Positions 47,553 through 55,708 of a stretch of DNA of 64,000 nucleotides are shown in pieces (positions within the stretch are counted from its first letter, which is position 1; each line of letters starts with the position of its first letter). The notes under the pieces were generated by a model, which ran no database searches, was not told where the DNA came from, and saw nothing but the letters and a program-made list of their open reading frames with translations. This DNA comes from Rhodococcus jostii NBRC 16295 (GTDB lineage: Bacteria > Actinomycetota > Actinomycetes > Mycobacteriales > Mycobacteriaceae). The position numbers and the translations under genes were made by a program. Where the stretch lies: the NCBI RefSeq assembly GCF_001894825.1, contig NZ_BCWY01000047.1:1-64000 (forward strand), in the 5' to 3' direction.

Positions 47553-48500
47553 ATGTCCATCGATTTCGCGCCCGAGCACGTGACAGACGCCGACGCGTCC
47601 ACCCCTGCCGCGAGCGTCGTCAAGCTCGGCGCCCACATCGGCGCCCGGATCGACGGCGTCCGGCTCGGCGGCCACCTCGACCCCGCCACCGTGTCGCTCA
47701 TCCGCCAGGCACTGCTCGAGCACAAGGTGATCTTCTTCCGCGGCCAGGAGCATCTCACCGACGACTCCCAGTACGAGTTCGCGGAGCTTCTCGGCTCCCC
47801 CACCACCGCGCACCCCACTGTCACGTCGCGCGGCACCAAGGTTCTGCCCATCGACTCCGACTACGGCAAGGCCAACAGCTGGCACACCGACGTCACGTTC
47901 GTCGATCGCATCCCGAAGGCGTCGATCCTGCGCGCCGTGAAGCTCCCCACCTACGGCGGTTCCACCACGTGGGCGTCGGGTGTCGCCGCCTACAACGCAC
48001 TGCCCGAGCCGCTGAAGGTCCTCGCCGACAACCTGTGGGCGACGCACACCAACGTCTACGACTACGCGGCCACCAGTGCCGAACGCGCGCAGGACGAGAA
48101 GGCGAGCGAGTACCGCGCCGAGTTCCAGTCCACGTACTTCGAGACCGAGCACCCGGTGGTACGGGTGCACCCCGAGACCGGCGAACGCACACTCCTGCTC
48201 GGCCACTTCATCAAGAGCCTCGTCGGCCTGAGCAGCACCCAGTCGCAGGCCCTGTTCCGGGTTCTGCAGGATCACGCCATCTCTCTCGAATTCACCACCC
48301 GGTGGAACTGGCAGGACGGCGACGTCGCCATCTGGGACAACCGGGCCACGCAGCACTACGCGGTCGCCGACTACGACGACCAGTACCGGCGCCTCAACCG
48401 CATCACCCTGGCGGGCGACGTCCCCGTCGACATTCGGGGTGAGCGGAGCCGCAGTGTCGCCGGCGACGCGAGTGGATACTCCGTCATCGACGAGCCCTAA
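47553..48500 (+). CDS. TauD/TfdA-family Fe(II)/2-oxoglutarate dioxygenase
   Basis: A 315-residue dioxygenase with the iron triad His/Asp in WHTDVTF and His in TQHYAV, and the 2-oxoglutarate Arg in YRRLNR. The family oxidises sulfonates (taurine), alkyl sulfates or aryloxyalkanoates; the substrate is not clear. ATG 47553 has GAAAGG upstream. It precedes the SDR gene by 9 bp. Confidence 0.88.
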   Translation: MSIDFAPEHVTDADASTPAASVVKLGAHIGARIDGVRLGGHLDPATVSLIRQALLEHKVIFFRGQEHLTDDSQYEFAELLGSPTTAHPTVTSRGTKVLPIDSDYGKANSWHTDVTFVDRIPKASILRAVKLPTYGGSTTWASGVAAYNALPEPLKVLADNLWATHTNVYDYAATSAERAQDEKASEYRAEFQSTYFETEHPVVRVHPETGERTLLLGHFIKSLVGLSSTQSQALFRVLQDHAISLEFTTRWNWQDGDVAIWDNRATQHYAVADYDDQYRRLNRITLAGDVPVDIRGERSRSVAGDASGYSVIDEP

Positions 48501-48509
48501 CATGACCGC

Positions 48510-49256
48510 ATGACCCTTTCACCTGACACCCGCATCGCCGTCGTCACCGGAGCGAGCTCCGGAATCGGAGAAGCCACCGCCCGCACCCTCGCCGCGCAGG
48601 GATTTCATGTGGTCATCGGGGCCCGGCGACTGGATCGTCTGGAGAAGATCGCCGAAGACATCGGCGGTACCGCGCTCGAACTCGACGTCACGGATCAGGA
48701 CTCCGTGGACGCGTTCGCCGCGGTACTGCCGAGGGTCGACGTGCTCGTCAACAACGCGGGCGGCGCCAAGGGACTGGCCACTGTCGCCGAGGCCGATCTC
48801 GACGACTGGCGGTGGATGTGGGAGACGAACGTCCTGGGCACCCTTCGGGTCACGAAGGCGTTGCTGCCGAAGCTGGTCGAGTCGGGCGACGGCCTGGTCG
48901 TCACCGTCACGTCGCTGGCCGCGCTCGAGGCCTATGACAACGGTTCCGGCTACACGACGGCCAAGCACGCGCAGGCCGTCCTGCACCGCACGCTGCGCGG
49001 GGAGCTGCTCGGCAAGCCGGTCCGTGTCACCGAGATCGCCCCGGGCGCAGTCGAAACCGAGTTCTCGCTGGTGCGGTTCGAGGGCGACCAGGAACGCGCC
49101 GACAAGGTCTACGAGGGCATCACCCCGCTCGTGGCCGCGGATATCGCCGACGTCATCGGATTCGTCGCTTCACGGCCGTCCCACGTGAACATCGACCAGA
49201 TCGTGGTCAAGCCACGAGATCAGGCCTCGTCCGGACGTTTTCACCGCACGACGTAA
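48510..49256 (+). CDS. Short-chain dehydrogenase/reductase
   Basis: A 248-residue classical SDR: TGASSGIGEA, NNAGGAKG, the catalytic Ser in TVTSLAAL and YTTAK. Similar SDRs are found by the L,D-transpeptidase and murB in mycobacteria. It may be cotranscribed with the TauD-like gene. The substrate is unknown. Confidence 0.87.
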   Translation: MTLSPDTRIAVVTGASSGIGEATARTLAAQGFHVVIGARRLDRLEKIAEDIGGTALELDVTDQDSVDAFAAVLPRVDVLVNNAGGAKGLATVAEADLDDWRWMWETNVLGTLRVTKALLPKLVESGDGLVVTVTSLAALEAYDNGSGYTTAKHAQAVLHRTLRGELLGKPVRVTEIAPGAVETEFSLVRFEGDQERADKVYEGITPLVAADIADVIGFVASRPSHVNIDQIVVKPRDQASSGRFHRTT

Positions 49257-49359
49257 GCGACTTCGCCGCCGTCCGCCTGTCCTGGTGTTCGAGTAGCAGG
49301 ACCACGGTCCACAGTCCTGCCACGATCGACATCACCGATCCCAGCAACATCCATCCCAT
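49207..49359 (-). CDS. Candidate 50-residue single-helix membrane protein
   Basis: ATG 49359 with AGGGG about 8 nt upstream codes for a 50-residue peptide with one helix (about residues 4-23, MLLGSVMSIVAGLWTVVLLL) and a polar tail. It overlaps the SDR 3' end by 50 bp. The remaining 49360-49556 holds no other gene that I can see. Confidence 0.4.
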   Translation of the reverse strand: MGWMLLGSVMSIVAGLWTVVLLLEHQDRRTAAKSLTSCGENVRTRPDLVA

Positions 49360-49556
49360 CACAACAACCCCTGCCGAATCGGACTGTCGGGGGTCGTCCG
49401 TCGACCCCTCGACAGCGGACGACACCCCACAGTTGCGTTCCCCGAGGGCGCGGCGCCGTTGACGCGTCCTCATTCAGGTAGACGCAGCCGTTTCGGTTTC
49501 GGTTCCCTCGAAGTCGGAGAAAGTTCGCGGAGTGGGACGGAACCGCCCTCCCGCAC

Positions 49557-49596
49557 GTGAGTGGCATTGTGTGCTCGGGCACACAATGCCACTCAC
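49557..49596. repeat. 18-bp perfect palindrome after the L,D-transpeptidase gene
   Basis: GTGAGTGGCATTGTGTGC at 49557-49574 is exactly inverted at 49579-49596 around a TCGG loop; two more pairs follow after one mismatch. It lies 15 bp past the L,D-transpeptidase stop and may end that transcript. It shares GTGAGTGG with the palindrome between hemD and hemB. Confidence 0.85.
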
Positions 49597-49610
49597 ATGG
49601 GGCGTGGTCT

Positions 49611-50783
49611 CTAGGCGAGGGCGGAAAGGGACTGCCACTCGGGCCAGTCGACGGCCCAGTCGTAGATGTCGCCGTCCGCGGCCGAGAGGTCGATGGACGT
49701 TCCGGTCACCTCGACGGGATCGCCGTACATCGCCGTGCCGAAGTACTGCTGCGCGTCCTCGAGCGAGAGGTTGATGCAGCCGTTGGTGACGTTGGACGAA
49801 CCCTGGACGCCGATGGTCTCGGGGTTGGCGTGGATGAACTCGCCGTTGTTGGAGATGCGGACGGCCCACCGCTCGCGCACGTTCTCGTAGAACGGCGGGT
49901 TGGACATGAGGAAGTCCTCGTGCTTCTCGGTCACCATGTGGATGCCGCTGCGCGTGACGTTGCGCGCCTCGTTGCCCTCGCCGTAGCTGACCGGGATGTC
50001 CATGATGGTCTCGCCGCCACGCACCACCTGCATGCGGTGGCTGGGTGCGTTCGCGATCACGATCTGACTGCGTCCGACGGTGAAGTTCAGCGACAGGTCC
50101 TCTGCGCCGTACGCTCCGTCGCCGAAGTCCAGGCCGTACAACTTGGCGTCGAGGCCGACGGTGGTGCCGGGTGCCCAGTAGTTCTGCGGACGCCAGTGTG
50201 CGCGCGACCCGTTGTCGTCGGGCAGCCACGCCCAGGAGCCGGGGGTGGGCGGGTTGGTCGTGACGGTCATGGCCTTCTCGACCGCGGCCTTGTCCTCGAC
50301 GGACTCGTGGAACTGGACGATGATCGGCGCGGCGATCCCGACTTCCTGACCGTCGCCGATGTTGAGGGTGGCGCCGATCGTCTCGTCGGGCTCGAGAGTG
50401 GTGAAACTGCCGTCGACGGCGACGGACTTTCCGTCCGTGCCGAGTGCCGTGCCCTTCCACGTGTAGGTGGCCCCGTAGCCGAGCGCCTCCCCGACGGTGA
50501 ACGTGGTCCGGTCGGGTGACAGCACACCCTGCACGGCGCGGCCCTCGGCGTTGACGAGCGAGATGTCGGTGAACGTGCCCTGGGTCGCGGCCGCGGATAT
50601 CGGCGACACCGGGTTGACGTCCTCGGCGCCCGAGGACGGGTTCAGGGTGACGTCGACTGCCGGTTCGGGGGGCGCGGTGGCTGTTCCCGTCTCGGAGACC
50701 GTGCATCCGGTCAGCAGTAGGAGAAACGCGATCAGCGCGGCCGCGATCAGCGACCGACTTGTCCGAGAACCCAGTTCATGCAC
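49611..50783 (-). CDS. L,D-transpeptidase lipoprotein (Ig-like domains plus YkuD)
   Basis: A 390-residue enzyme that forms 3-3 cross-links in peptidoglycan. It has a lipoprotein signal (LLLLTGC, Cys27), two Ig-like domains (about 45-245) and a YkuD catalytic domain with HMVTEK, FIHANPE and SNVTNGCINLS carrying the catalytic Cys. It lies next to murB, as in mycobacteria. It is exported and membrane-anchored. Confidence 0.94.
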   Translation of the reverse strand: MHELGSRTSRSLIAAALIAFLLLLTGCTVSETGTATAPPEPAVDVTLNPSSGAEDVNPVSPISAAATQGTFTDISLVNAEGRAVQGVLSPDRTTFTVGEALGYGATYTWKGTALGTDGKSVAVDGSFTTLEPDETIGATLNIGDGQEVGIAAPIIVQFHESVEDKAAVEKAMTVTTNPPTPGSWAWLPDDNGSRAHWRPQNYWAPGTTVGLDAKLYGLDFGDGAYGAEDLSLNFTVGRSQIVIANAPSHRMQVVRGGETIMDIPVSYGEGNEARNVTRSGIHMVTEKHEDFLMSNPPFYENVRERWAVRISNNGEFIHANPETIGVQGSSNVTNGCINLSLEDAQQYFGTAMYGDPVEVTGTSIDLSAADGDIYDWAVDWPEWQSLSALA

Positions 50784-50815
50784 AGCTAACAGGTTACCTG
50801 CGCTACGGACCCGTC

Positions 50816-51898
50816 TCAGAGCGCGCAGCCCACCGTCACGGGTTCGGGTTCAAGCCGGACACCGAACGCCGATTGGACGCCGTCACGGACGTCGCGGGCC
50901 AATGACAGCAGGTCTTCGCTCTTGGCGGCGCCACGATTGGTCAGGGCGAGGGTGTGCTTGGTCGACAGCCGGGCGACGGCGTTCTCGCCGGGATACCCCT
51001 TGGAGAAGCCCGCACGCTCGATCAGCCACCCCGCAGACAACTTGGTTCCGCCGTCCGCCGGATACTGCGGAACGGTGACGTCACCGAGGCGGGTCTCGAT
51101 CGCGGCGAGGACACCCGCCAACTCCCCGTCGGACACGACGGGGTTGGTGAAGAAGGAGCCCGCACTCCACGTGTCGTGATCGTCGGGGTCCAGCACCATG
51201 CCCTTGCCCCGGCGAAGGTCCAGCACGGCGTCGCGGACCTGCGCCGACGGCAGCCGATCGCCCTCGGAACCGCCGAGCGCCGAGACGAGTTCGCGGTAGC
51301 GCAGCGGCTCGGAGAGCCCGTCGGGATGGACGGTCAGTTCGACCGCCAGCACCAGGGCGGCGTCGGAGTGCTTGAGAACGCTCGTGCGGTAGCCGAGACC
51401 GAGGGCGCCGGGTTCGACCCAGCGCGCCTCACCGGTGCGTCGGTCGAGCAGCTGTACCCGCCTCAGCATCGATCCGACCTCGACGCCGTATGCGCCGACG
51501 TTCTGCACCGGCGTGGCCCCCGTCGACCCGGGAATCCCCGACAGGCACTCGAGCCCGCCCAGTTCGGCCGCGACAGTCTGCGCGACCACCTGATCCCACT
51601 CGGCCCCCGCCTCGGCAGTGACGAATCCCTCCTCCAGACCGACAGTGGTGTTGCACACACGCGCCACCACGCCGTCGAATCCGTCGTCCCCGACCACCAG
51701 ATTGGAGCCACCGGCGAGGATCAGCGCCGGGATCTGCGCGGCGTCGAGGAGGCGCACCACGTCGACGAGGACCTGCGTCGTCGGACACTCGGCCACGATC
51801 CGCGCCGGCCCGCCGACCCGGAGCGTGGTCATCCCCGACAGTTCGAGGTTCTCGGACACAAAGGCGCCCGAATCGACGAGTTGACTGACAATGCTCAC
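50816..51898 (-). CDS. murB: UDP-N-acetylenolpyruvoylglucosamine reductase
   Basis: A 360-residue flavoenzyme that makes UDP-MurNAc for cell-wall precursors. The FAD motifs LAGGSNLVVGDDGFDG and GIPGSTGATPVQNVGAYG and the catalytic Ser in SAGSFFTNP are present. GTG 51898 is used. It is divergent from the DUF2505 gene by 34 bp and followed by the L,D-transpeptidase. Confidence 0.95.
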   Translation of the reverse strand: MSIVSQLVDSGAFVSENLELSGMTTLRVGGPARIVAECPTTQVLVDVVRLLDAAQIPALILAGGSNLVVGDDGFDGVVARVCNTTVGLEEGFVTAEAGAEWDQVVAQTVAAELGGLECLSGIPGSTGATPVQNVGAYGVEVGSMLRRVQLLDRRTGEARWVEPGALGLGYRTSVLKHSDAALVLAVELTVHPDGLSEPLRYRELVSALGGSEGDRLPSAQVRDAVLDLRRGKGMVLDPDDHDTWSAGSFFTNPVVSDGELAGVLAAIETRLGDVTVPQYPADGGTKLSAGWLIERAGFSKGYPGENAVARLSTKHTLALTNRGAAKSEDLLSLARDVRDGVQSAFGVRLEPEPVTVGCAL

Positions 51899-51932
51899 GT
51901 CCCACACAACCGCAAACGGTAGCCTGCGGATC

Positions 51933-52430
51933 GTGAGTCGCCGCATCGAGCATTCGTCGTCCTATGCGTTTCCCGTCGCCCAGGTCCATGCGGGCCTGAT
52001 CACCGAGCAGTACTGGCGCGACCGTCTCGACCGGGTCGGAGGACCGGGGGCGACCCTGGACGAGGTCACGACCGGCCCGGGCACCATCTCGGTGGCCATG
52101 TCTCAGTCGATTCCCGCCGAGCACCTGCCCAGCATCGTCTCGAAGGTCCGATCCGGTGACCTCGTGATCAAGCGCACGGAGACGTGGGGCACCCTCGACG
52201 GCGACCGCGCCGAGGGCACCTTCACGGCCGAAGTCCAGGGTGCGCCGGCGACGATCTCGGGGACCCAGACCCTGACGGCTACCGGTTCCGGGTCGAACGT
52301 GCAGGTCGAAGGCAAGGCCGACGTCAGGATCCCGCTGATCGGCGGCAAGATCGAGGGTGCGATCGCGGACGAGGTCCTGCGCCTGATCGCGAAGGAGCAG
52401 GGGTTCACGGAGCAGTGGCTCGGGGCCTGA
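51933..52430 (+). CDS. DUF2505 protein (SRPBCC-like fold), copy 1
   Basis: A 165-residue protein of the DUF2505 family, a START-like hydrophobic-pocket fold: SYAFPVAQVHAGLITEQYWRDRL at the start and VRIPLIGGKIEGAIADEV near the end. It starts at GTG 51933. Its paralogue follows 51 bp downstream. Function unknown; the fold suggests lipid or small-molecule binding. Confidence 0.82.
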   Translation: MSRRIEHSSSYAFPVAQVHAGLITEQYWRDRLDRVGGPGATLDEVTTGPGTISVAMSQSIPAEHLPSIVSKVRSGDLVIKRTETWGTLDGDRAEGTFTAEVQGAPATISGTQTLTATGSGSNVQVEGKADVRIPLIGGKIEGAIADEVLRLIAKEQGFTEQWLGA

Positions 52431-52481
52431 CCTGGGGCGGGTGTCCCTTGTGTTCCGTCACAGCCGGTAACCTTGGCGATC

Positions 52482-52982
52482 ATGGCTCGCCGCATCGACT
52501 ACTCAGCCCGTTACAAGCACACCCCCAAAGAGGTGTACAACGCGTTCACCAACCGTGACTACTGGGATGCTCGCATCGAGGAGATGCGGAAGTACTCCGA
52601 GAACCACATCGAACACTTCGAGGTGACCGACGACGGGATCGACATCGTCCTGCACCACATTCTGCCGCGCTCGGAACTCCCCGAGATCGCGCAGACCGTG
52701 ATGAAGAAGGACATGGTCATCACGCGCAAGGAGTCGTACACGCCCTTCGGTGAGCCGACCACGGGCACGTACGAGGCGTCGATCCCGGCGGGGCCGGGCA
52801 GCCTCACGGGCACCATGAAGCTGTTCGCCACCGAGACCGGGTGCACGTTCCGCACGTCGTCCGAGGCCAAGGTGTACCTGCCGTTCGTCGGCGGGAAGCT
52901 CGAGCAGCTGATGCTCGTCAACCTGATCGACCTCTTCCGCGCCGAGGCGGAGATCACCGAAACGTGGTTGTCGCAGCACTAG
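52482..52982 (+). CDS. DUF2505 protein (SRPBCC-like fold), copy 2
   Basis: A 166-residue paralogue of the preceding gene, with matching YSARYKHTPKEVYNAFTNRDYW and VYLPFVGGKLEQLMLVNL segments. Identity between the two is modest by eye, so the duplication is old. ATG 52482. Confidence 0.82.
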   Translation: MARRIDYSARYKHTPKEVYNAFTNRDYWDARIEEMRKYSENHIEHFEVTDDGIDIVLHHILPRSELPEIAQTVMKKDMVITRKESYTPFGEPTTGTYEASIPAGPGSLTGTMKLFATETGCTFRTSSEAKVYLPFVGGKLEQLMLVNLIDLFRAEAEITETWLSQH

Positions 52983-53003
52983 CAACCACCGCGCAGACTT
53001 CTC

Positions 53004-53801
53004 ATGACTTCAGCGACGCTGAAGCGGCCTCACGGTGTCATCACCCGGGGCACGACAGGCATCAATCGGCTGCGACGCAGCGACCGCTGGCTCGTTCACG
53101 ACGCGCTGGTGCGCCGGACCCTGCGCGATTCCGCCGACCCGCTCGTCGTCGACCTCGGGTACGGCGCCCGCCCGCACACCACGTTCGAGTTGGCCGACCG
53201 GCTGGCCGCCGTGCGCGGTGACCGCCGGGTGGTCGGGCTCGAGATCGACCCCGAGCGGGTGGTCGAGAGCAGGAACGGAGTGAGTTTCGCCCGCGGCGGG
53301 TTCGAACTCTCCGGACTGCGACCGGTCCTGGTCCGCGCCTTCAACGTGCTGCGGCAGTATCCCGAGGACGCGGTCGGGCCGGCCTGGGCGCGCATGCAGT
53401 CCGGGCTCGCGCCGGGCGGGCTGATCGTCGACGGCACGTGCGACGAACTGGGCCGGCGCTGTGCGTGGGTGCTGCTCGACGCCACCCGCCCGCTGTCACT
53501 GACGCTGGCGTGGGATCCGTTCGCCGTGGAGAAGCCCTCGGACATCGCCGAACGCCTGCCCAAGGCGCTGATCCACCGCAACGTCCCGGGCGAGCCGGTC
53601 CACGCCCTCCTCACGGCAGCGGATCGCGCCTGGGCGACGGCGGCCCCGCACGGCTCGTTCGGACCGCGGGTGCGGTGGCGGGCCGCTCTCGAACTGCTGC
53701 GCGCGCAGGGACTTCCCGTGCAATCCCAGCGCCGCCGGATCCGCGACAACATCCTGACCGTTCCGTGGGCACTGGTCGCGCCCGGTTCCGGCACCAATTA
53801 A
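53004..53801 (+). CDS. SAM-dependent methyltransferase-like protein
   Basis: A 265-residue protein with a class I methyltransferase core: VVDLGYGARPHTTFEL as motif I and VVGLEIDPERV as motif II. The usual G-x-G is replaced by GYGARP. Substrate unknown. It ends 47 bp before the first Y RNA, on the same strand. Confidence 0.72.
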   Translation: MTSATLKRPHGVITRGTTGINRLRRSDRWLVHDALVRRTLRDSADPLVVDLGYGARPHTTFELADRLAAVRGDRRVVGLEIDPERVVESRNGVSFARGGFELSGLRPVLVRAFNVLRQYPEDAVGPAWARMQSGLAPGGLIVDGTCDELGRRCAWVLLDATRPLSLTLAWDPFAVEKPSDIAERLPKALIHRNVPGEPVHALLTAADRAWATAAPHGSFGPRVRWRAALELLRAQGLPVQSQRRRIRDNILTVPWALVAPGSGTN

Positions 53802-53806
53802 TTCAC

Positions 53807-53835
53807 GCGACATCCCCCGAAGCGGCCCGTAGAGT
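53807..53835 (+). promoter_or_regulatory. Candidate promoter of the Y RNA/rsr transcript
   Basis: GCGACA (53807-53812) and TAGAGT (53830-53835) with a 17-bp spacer match -35 and -10 elements. The predicted start, at about 53842, is 6 bp before the closing stem of the first Y RNA. Confidence 0.45.
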
Positions 53836-53847
53836 CACTTCACGAAA

Positions 53848-53992
53848 CATGTTGTGCCGGTGCGCAGGCGAGGGTTACTTCGACTGTGGATCGCGTGGTC
53901 GCCGGTTCGAATCCGGTCAGGGACGCAGGTCCCTGTAGCTCAGCGGTAGAGCGCGTCCGTGCCTTCACCGACTCTGATCTCGGCACGACATG
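53848..53992 (+). ncRNA. Y RNA 1 (YrlA-like) with circularly permuted tRNA-like domain
   Basis: A 145-nt RNA. Its ends pair as CATGTTGTGCCG/CGGCACGACATG, 12 bp with one U-G. Inside, in this order: 3' anticodon-like strand GGA(T)CGC (53888-53894), T arm GCCGG-TTCGAAT-CCGGT (53901-53917), 3' acceptor strand CAGGGAC, loop GCAG, 5' acceptor strand GTCCCTG (53929-53935), TA, then a canonical D arm GCTC-AGCGGTA-GAGC (53938-53952) and the 5' anticodon-like strand GCGTCC. So the acceptor end is a closed hairpin and the RNA ends lie on the anticodon side, as in Salmonella YrlA. It lies just upstream of a Ro60 gene. Bacterial Y RNAs are known to bind Ro60 and tether it to PNPase. Confidence 0.82.
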
Positions 53993-53993
53993 C

Positions 53994-54100
53994 GTGCGCG
54001 CCACCCGGTGCGCAGACGACGGATACTTCTCAGGCGAAGTGCGCAAGCACGCGGTTCGACTCCGCACCCCGTCGTCGCCTCGACCTCGGGTGGCGCGCAC
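53994..54100 (+). ncRNA. Y RNA 2: long-stem RNA with compact tRNA-like head in normal order
   Basis: One base after Y RNA 1, GTGCGCGCCACCCG (53994-54007) pairs exactly with 54087-54100 (14 bp). After an internal loop (7 and 10 nt), GACGACGG (54015-54022) pairs with CCGTCGTC (54069-54076) as an acceptor-like stem. The head has a D-like hairpin ACTTC-TCAGGC-GAAGT (54025-54040), a minihairpin with a GCAA tetraloop (54040-54049) in place of an anticodon arm, and a T arm GCGG-TTCGACT-CCGC (54051-54065). The order is normal, not permuted. It is probably a second Ro60-binding Y RNA; it could also be part of the rsr leader. Confidence 0.65.
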
Positions 54101-54142
54101 TCCACGCGTACACCGACACCTCCCGGAAGGAGGAACGACCCC

Positions 54143-55690
54143 ATGAGCAAGTTCAACCTGAAGACACTGCGCCGCAACATGCTACAGAGCCCCGTCACGT
54201 CGGAGACGCAACCGACCGGACGCACCTTCGAAGGCGGCAGCGGCTACGCCCGCGACGCGAAGAGCGAGTTGTTCCTCCTCGCGGTCACCAACATGGTCGG
54301 TGAGAACACCTTCTACGAGTCGGCCTCGGACCGCGACGGGAGGTTCGTCGAGCTGATCCACGAGGTCGCTCTGGCGGATGCCGAGTGGACCGCCCGCCTG
54401 ATCGGGTGGCTGCGCCGCGACGCGCATCTGCGTTCGGCGTCGGTGGTGGCCGCCGCCGAGTTCGTCCGGGTCCGGCTGGGCGCCGGGCTGCACGGTGGCA
54501 ACCGTGCCGTCATCGCCTCGGCGCTGGAGCGGGCCGACGAGCCGGGTGAGATCCTCGCCTACTGGATTGCGCGCCACGGCCGTTCGATCCCGAAGCCGGT
54601 GAAGCGCGGTGTCGCCGATGCCGCCGTCCGGCTGTACTCGGAACGCTCGCTGCTGAAGTGGGATTCCGATGCGAGGGACGTCCGCTTCGGCGACGTTCTC
54701 GAGCTCACCCATGCGTCGCCGTCGGCGCCGTGGCAGGGCGAGCTGTTCCGGCACGCGATCGATCGTCGGCAGGGACGCGAGAATGCCGTGCCCGCGGGTC
54801 TGCGCATGCTCACGGAACGGGCGTCGCTGGCGGCGCTCCCGCCGGAGGATCGGCGTGCCGTCCTCCGCACCCCGGAGCGGCTGTCGGCGGCCGGCATGAC
54901 GTGGGAGTCGCTCGCCGGCTGGCTGCAGGGACCGATGGATGCGGCGGCGTGGCAGGCGGTGATCCCGTCCATGGGATACATGGCGCTTCTTCGCAACCTG
55001 AGGAATTTCGACGAGGCCGGGATCCCCGACCACGTCGCGGAGCAGGTGGCGGCGCGGATCGCGGATCCGGGTGAGGTCGCGAAGTCGCGGCAGTTGCCGA
55101 TGCGATTCCTCGCGGCGTACCGGAATGCGCCGAGCCTGCGGTGGGGACATGCGCTCGAGCGTGCGCTCGGGGCGTCACTGTCCGCGGTGCCGTCGCTCCC
55201 CGGCCGCACCCTGATCCTCGTCGACCGGTCGGGATCGATGTTCTACAGCCGCGTCTCGGCGCGGTCGGAACTGACGAGGGCCGACGCGGCCGCCGTGTTC
55301 GGCACCGTGCTGGCTGCGCGCGCCGAGCGGGCGAACCTGGTCGAGTTCGGCACGGGCAGCCGGTTCGTGCCGTTCAAGCACCAGCCGGTCCTGCGGGTCG
55401 TCGACAGTTTCGGCGATCTCGGCGGCACGGACACGGCGTCGGCGGTGCGGAAGCATTTCCGCGATCACGATCGCGTCGTCATCGTCACCGACGAGCAGGC
55501 GGCGTGGGGTGAACCGACCCGGCACGTCCCGGCCGACGTCCCCGTGTACACGTGGAACGTGGCGGGCTACCGGCACGGTCACGGACCCACCGGCACTGCG
55601 AACCGCCACACGTTCGGCGGGCTGTCGGATGCGGGATTCTCGATGATCCCGCTTCTGGAGAACACCCGGAACGGCGAGTGGCCGTTCTGA
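54143..55690 (+). CDS. rsr: Ro60 orthologue Rsr (TROVE plus von Willebrand A domain)
   Basis: A 515-residue Ro60 protein. The TROVE HEAT-repeat ring covers about residues 25-345 (GGSGYARDAKSELFLLAVTN near the start), and the von Willebrand A domain at 355-515 has an intact MIDAS motif DRSGS (361-365). AAGGAGG lies 9 nt before the ATG. Ro60 rings bind Y RNA on the outside and misfolded RNA ends in the centre, and help PNPase degrade structured RNA. No RtcB or RtcA RNA-repair genes lie nearby, unlike the Salmonella rsr operon. The Y RNAs lie directly upstream on the same strand. Confidence 0.93.
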   Translation: MSKFNLKTLRRNMLQSPVTSETQPTGRTFEGGSGYARDAKSELFLLAVTNMVGENTFYESASDRDGRFVELIHEVALADAEWTARLIGWLRRDAHLRSASVVAAAEFVRVRLGAGLHGGNRAVIASALERADEPGEILAYWIARHGRSIPKPVKRGVADAAVRLYSERSLLKWDSDARDVRFGDVLELTHASPSAPWQGELFRHAIDRRQGRENAVPAGLRMLTERASLAALPPEDRRAVLRTPERLSAAGMTWESLAGWLQGPMDAAAWQAVIPSMGYMALLRNLRNFDEAGIPDHVAEQVAARIADPGEVAKSRQLPMRFLAAYRNAPSLRWGHALERALGASLSAVPSLPGRTLILVDRSGSMFYSRVSARSELTRADAAAVFGTVLAARAERANLVEFGTGSRFVPFKHQPVLRVVDSFGDLGGTDTASAVRKHFRDHDRVVIVTDEQAAWGEPTRHVPADVPVYTWNVAGYRHGHGPTGTANRHTFGGLSDAGFSMIPLLENTRNGEWPF

Positions 55691-55708
55691 TCCCGGGGCG
55701 GTGATCGG

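Noticed and set aside
49241-49582. A 113-codon minus-strand frame after the SDR gene
   Set aside because: Arg/Gly-rich sequence running through the palindrome with no start signal; only the 50-residue frame at 49207-49359 is plausible.
53901-53958. Possible ordinary tRNA gene
   Set aside because: The T and D arms are canonical but in swapped order, with no anticodon loop and a closed acceptor end, so it is not a standard tRNA.
54008-54080. Possible ordinary tRNA gene in the second RNA
   Set aside because: There is no anticodon arm of normal size and the acceptor stem continues into a longer helix; it is a tRNA-like domain.
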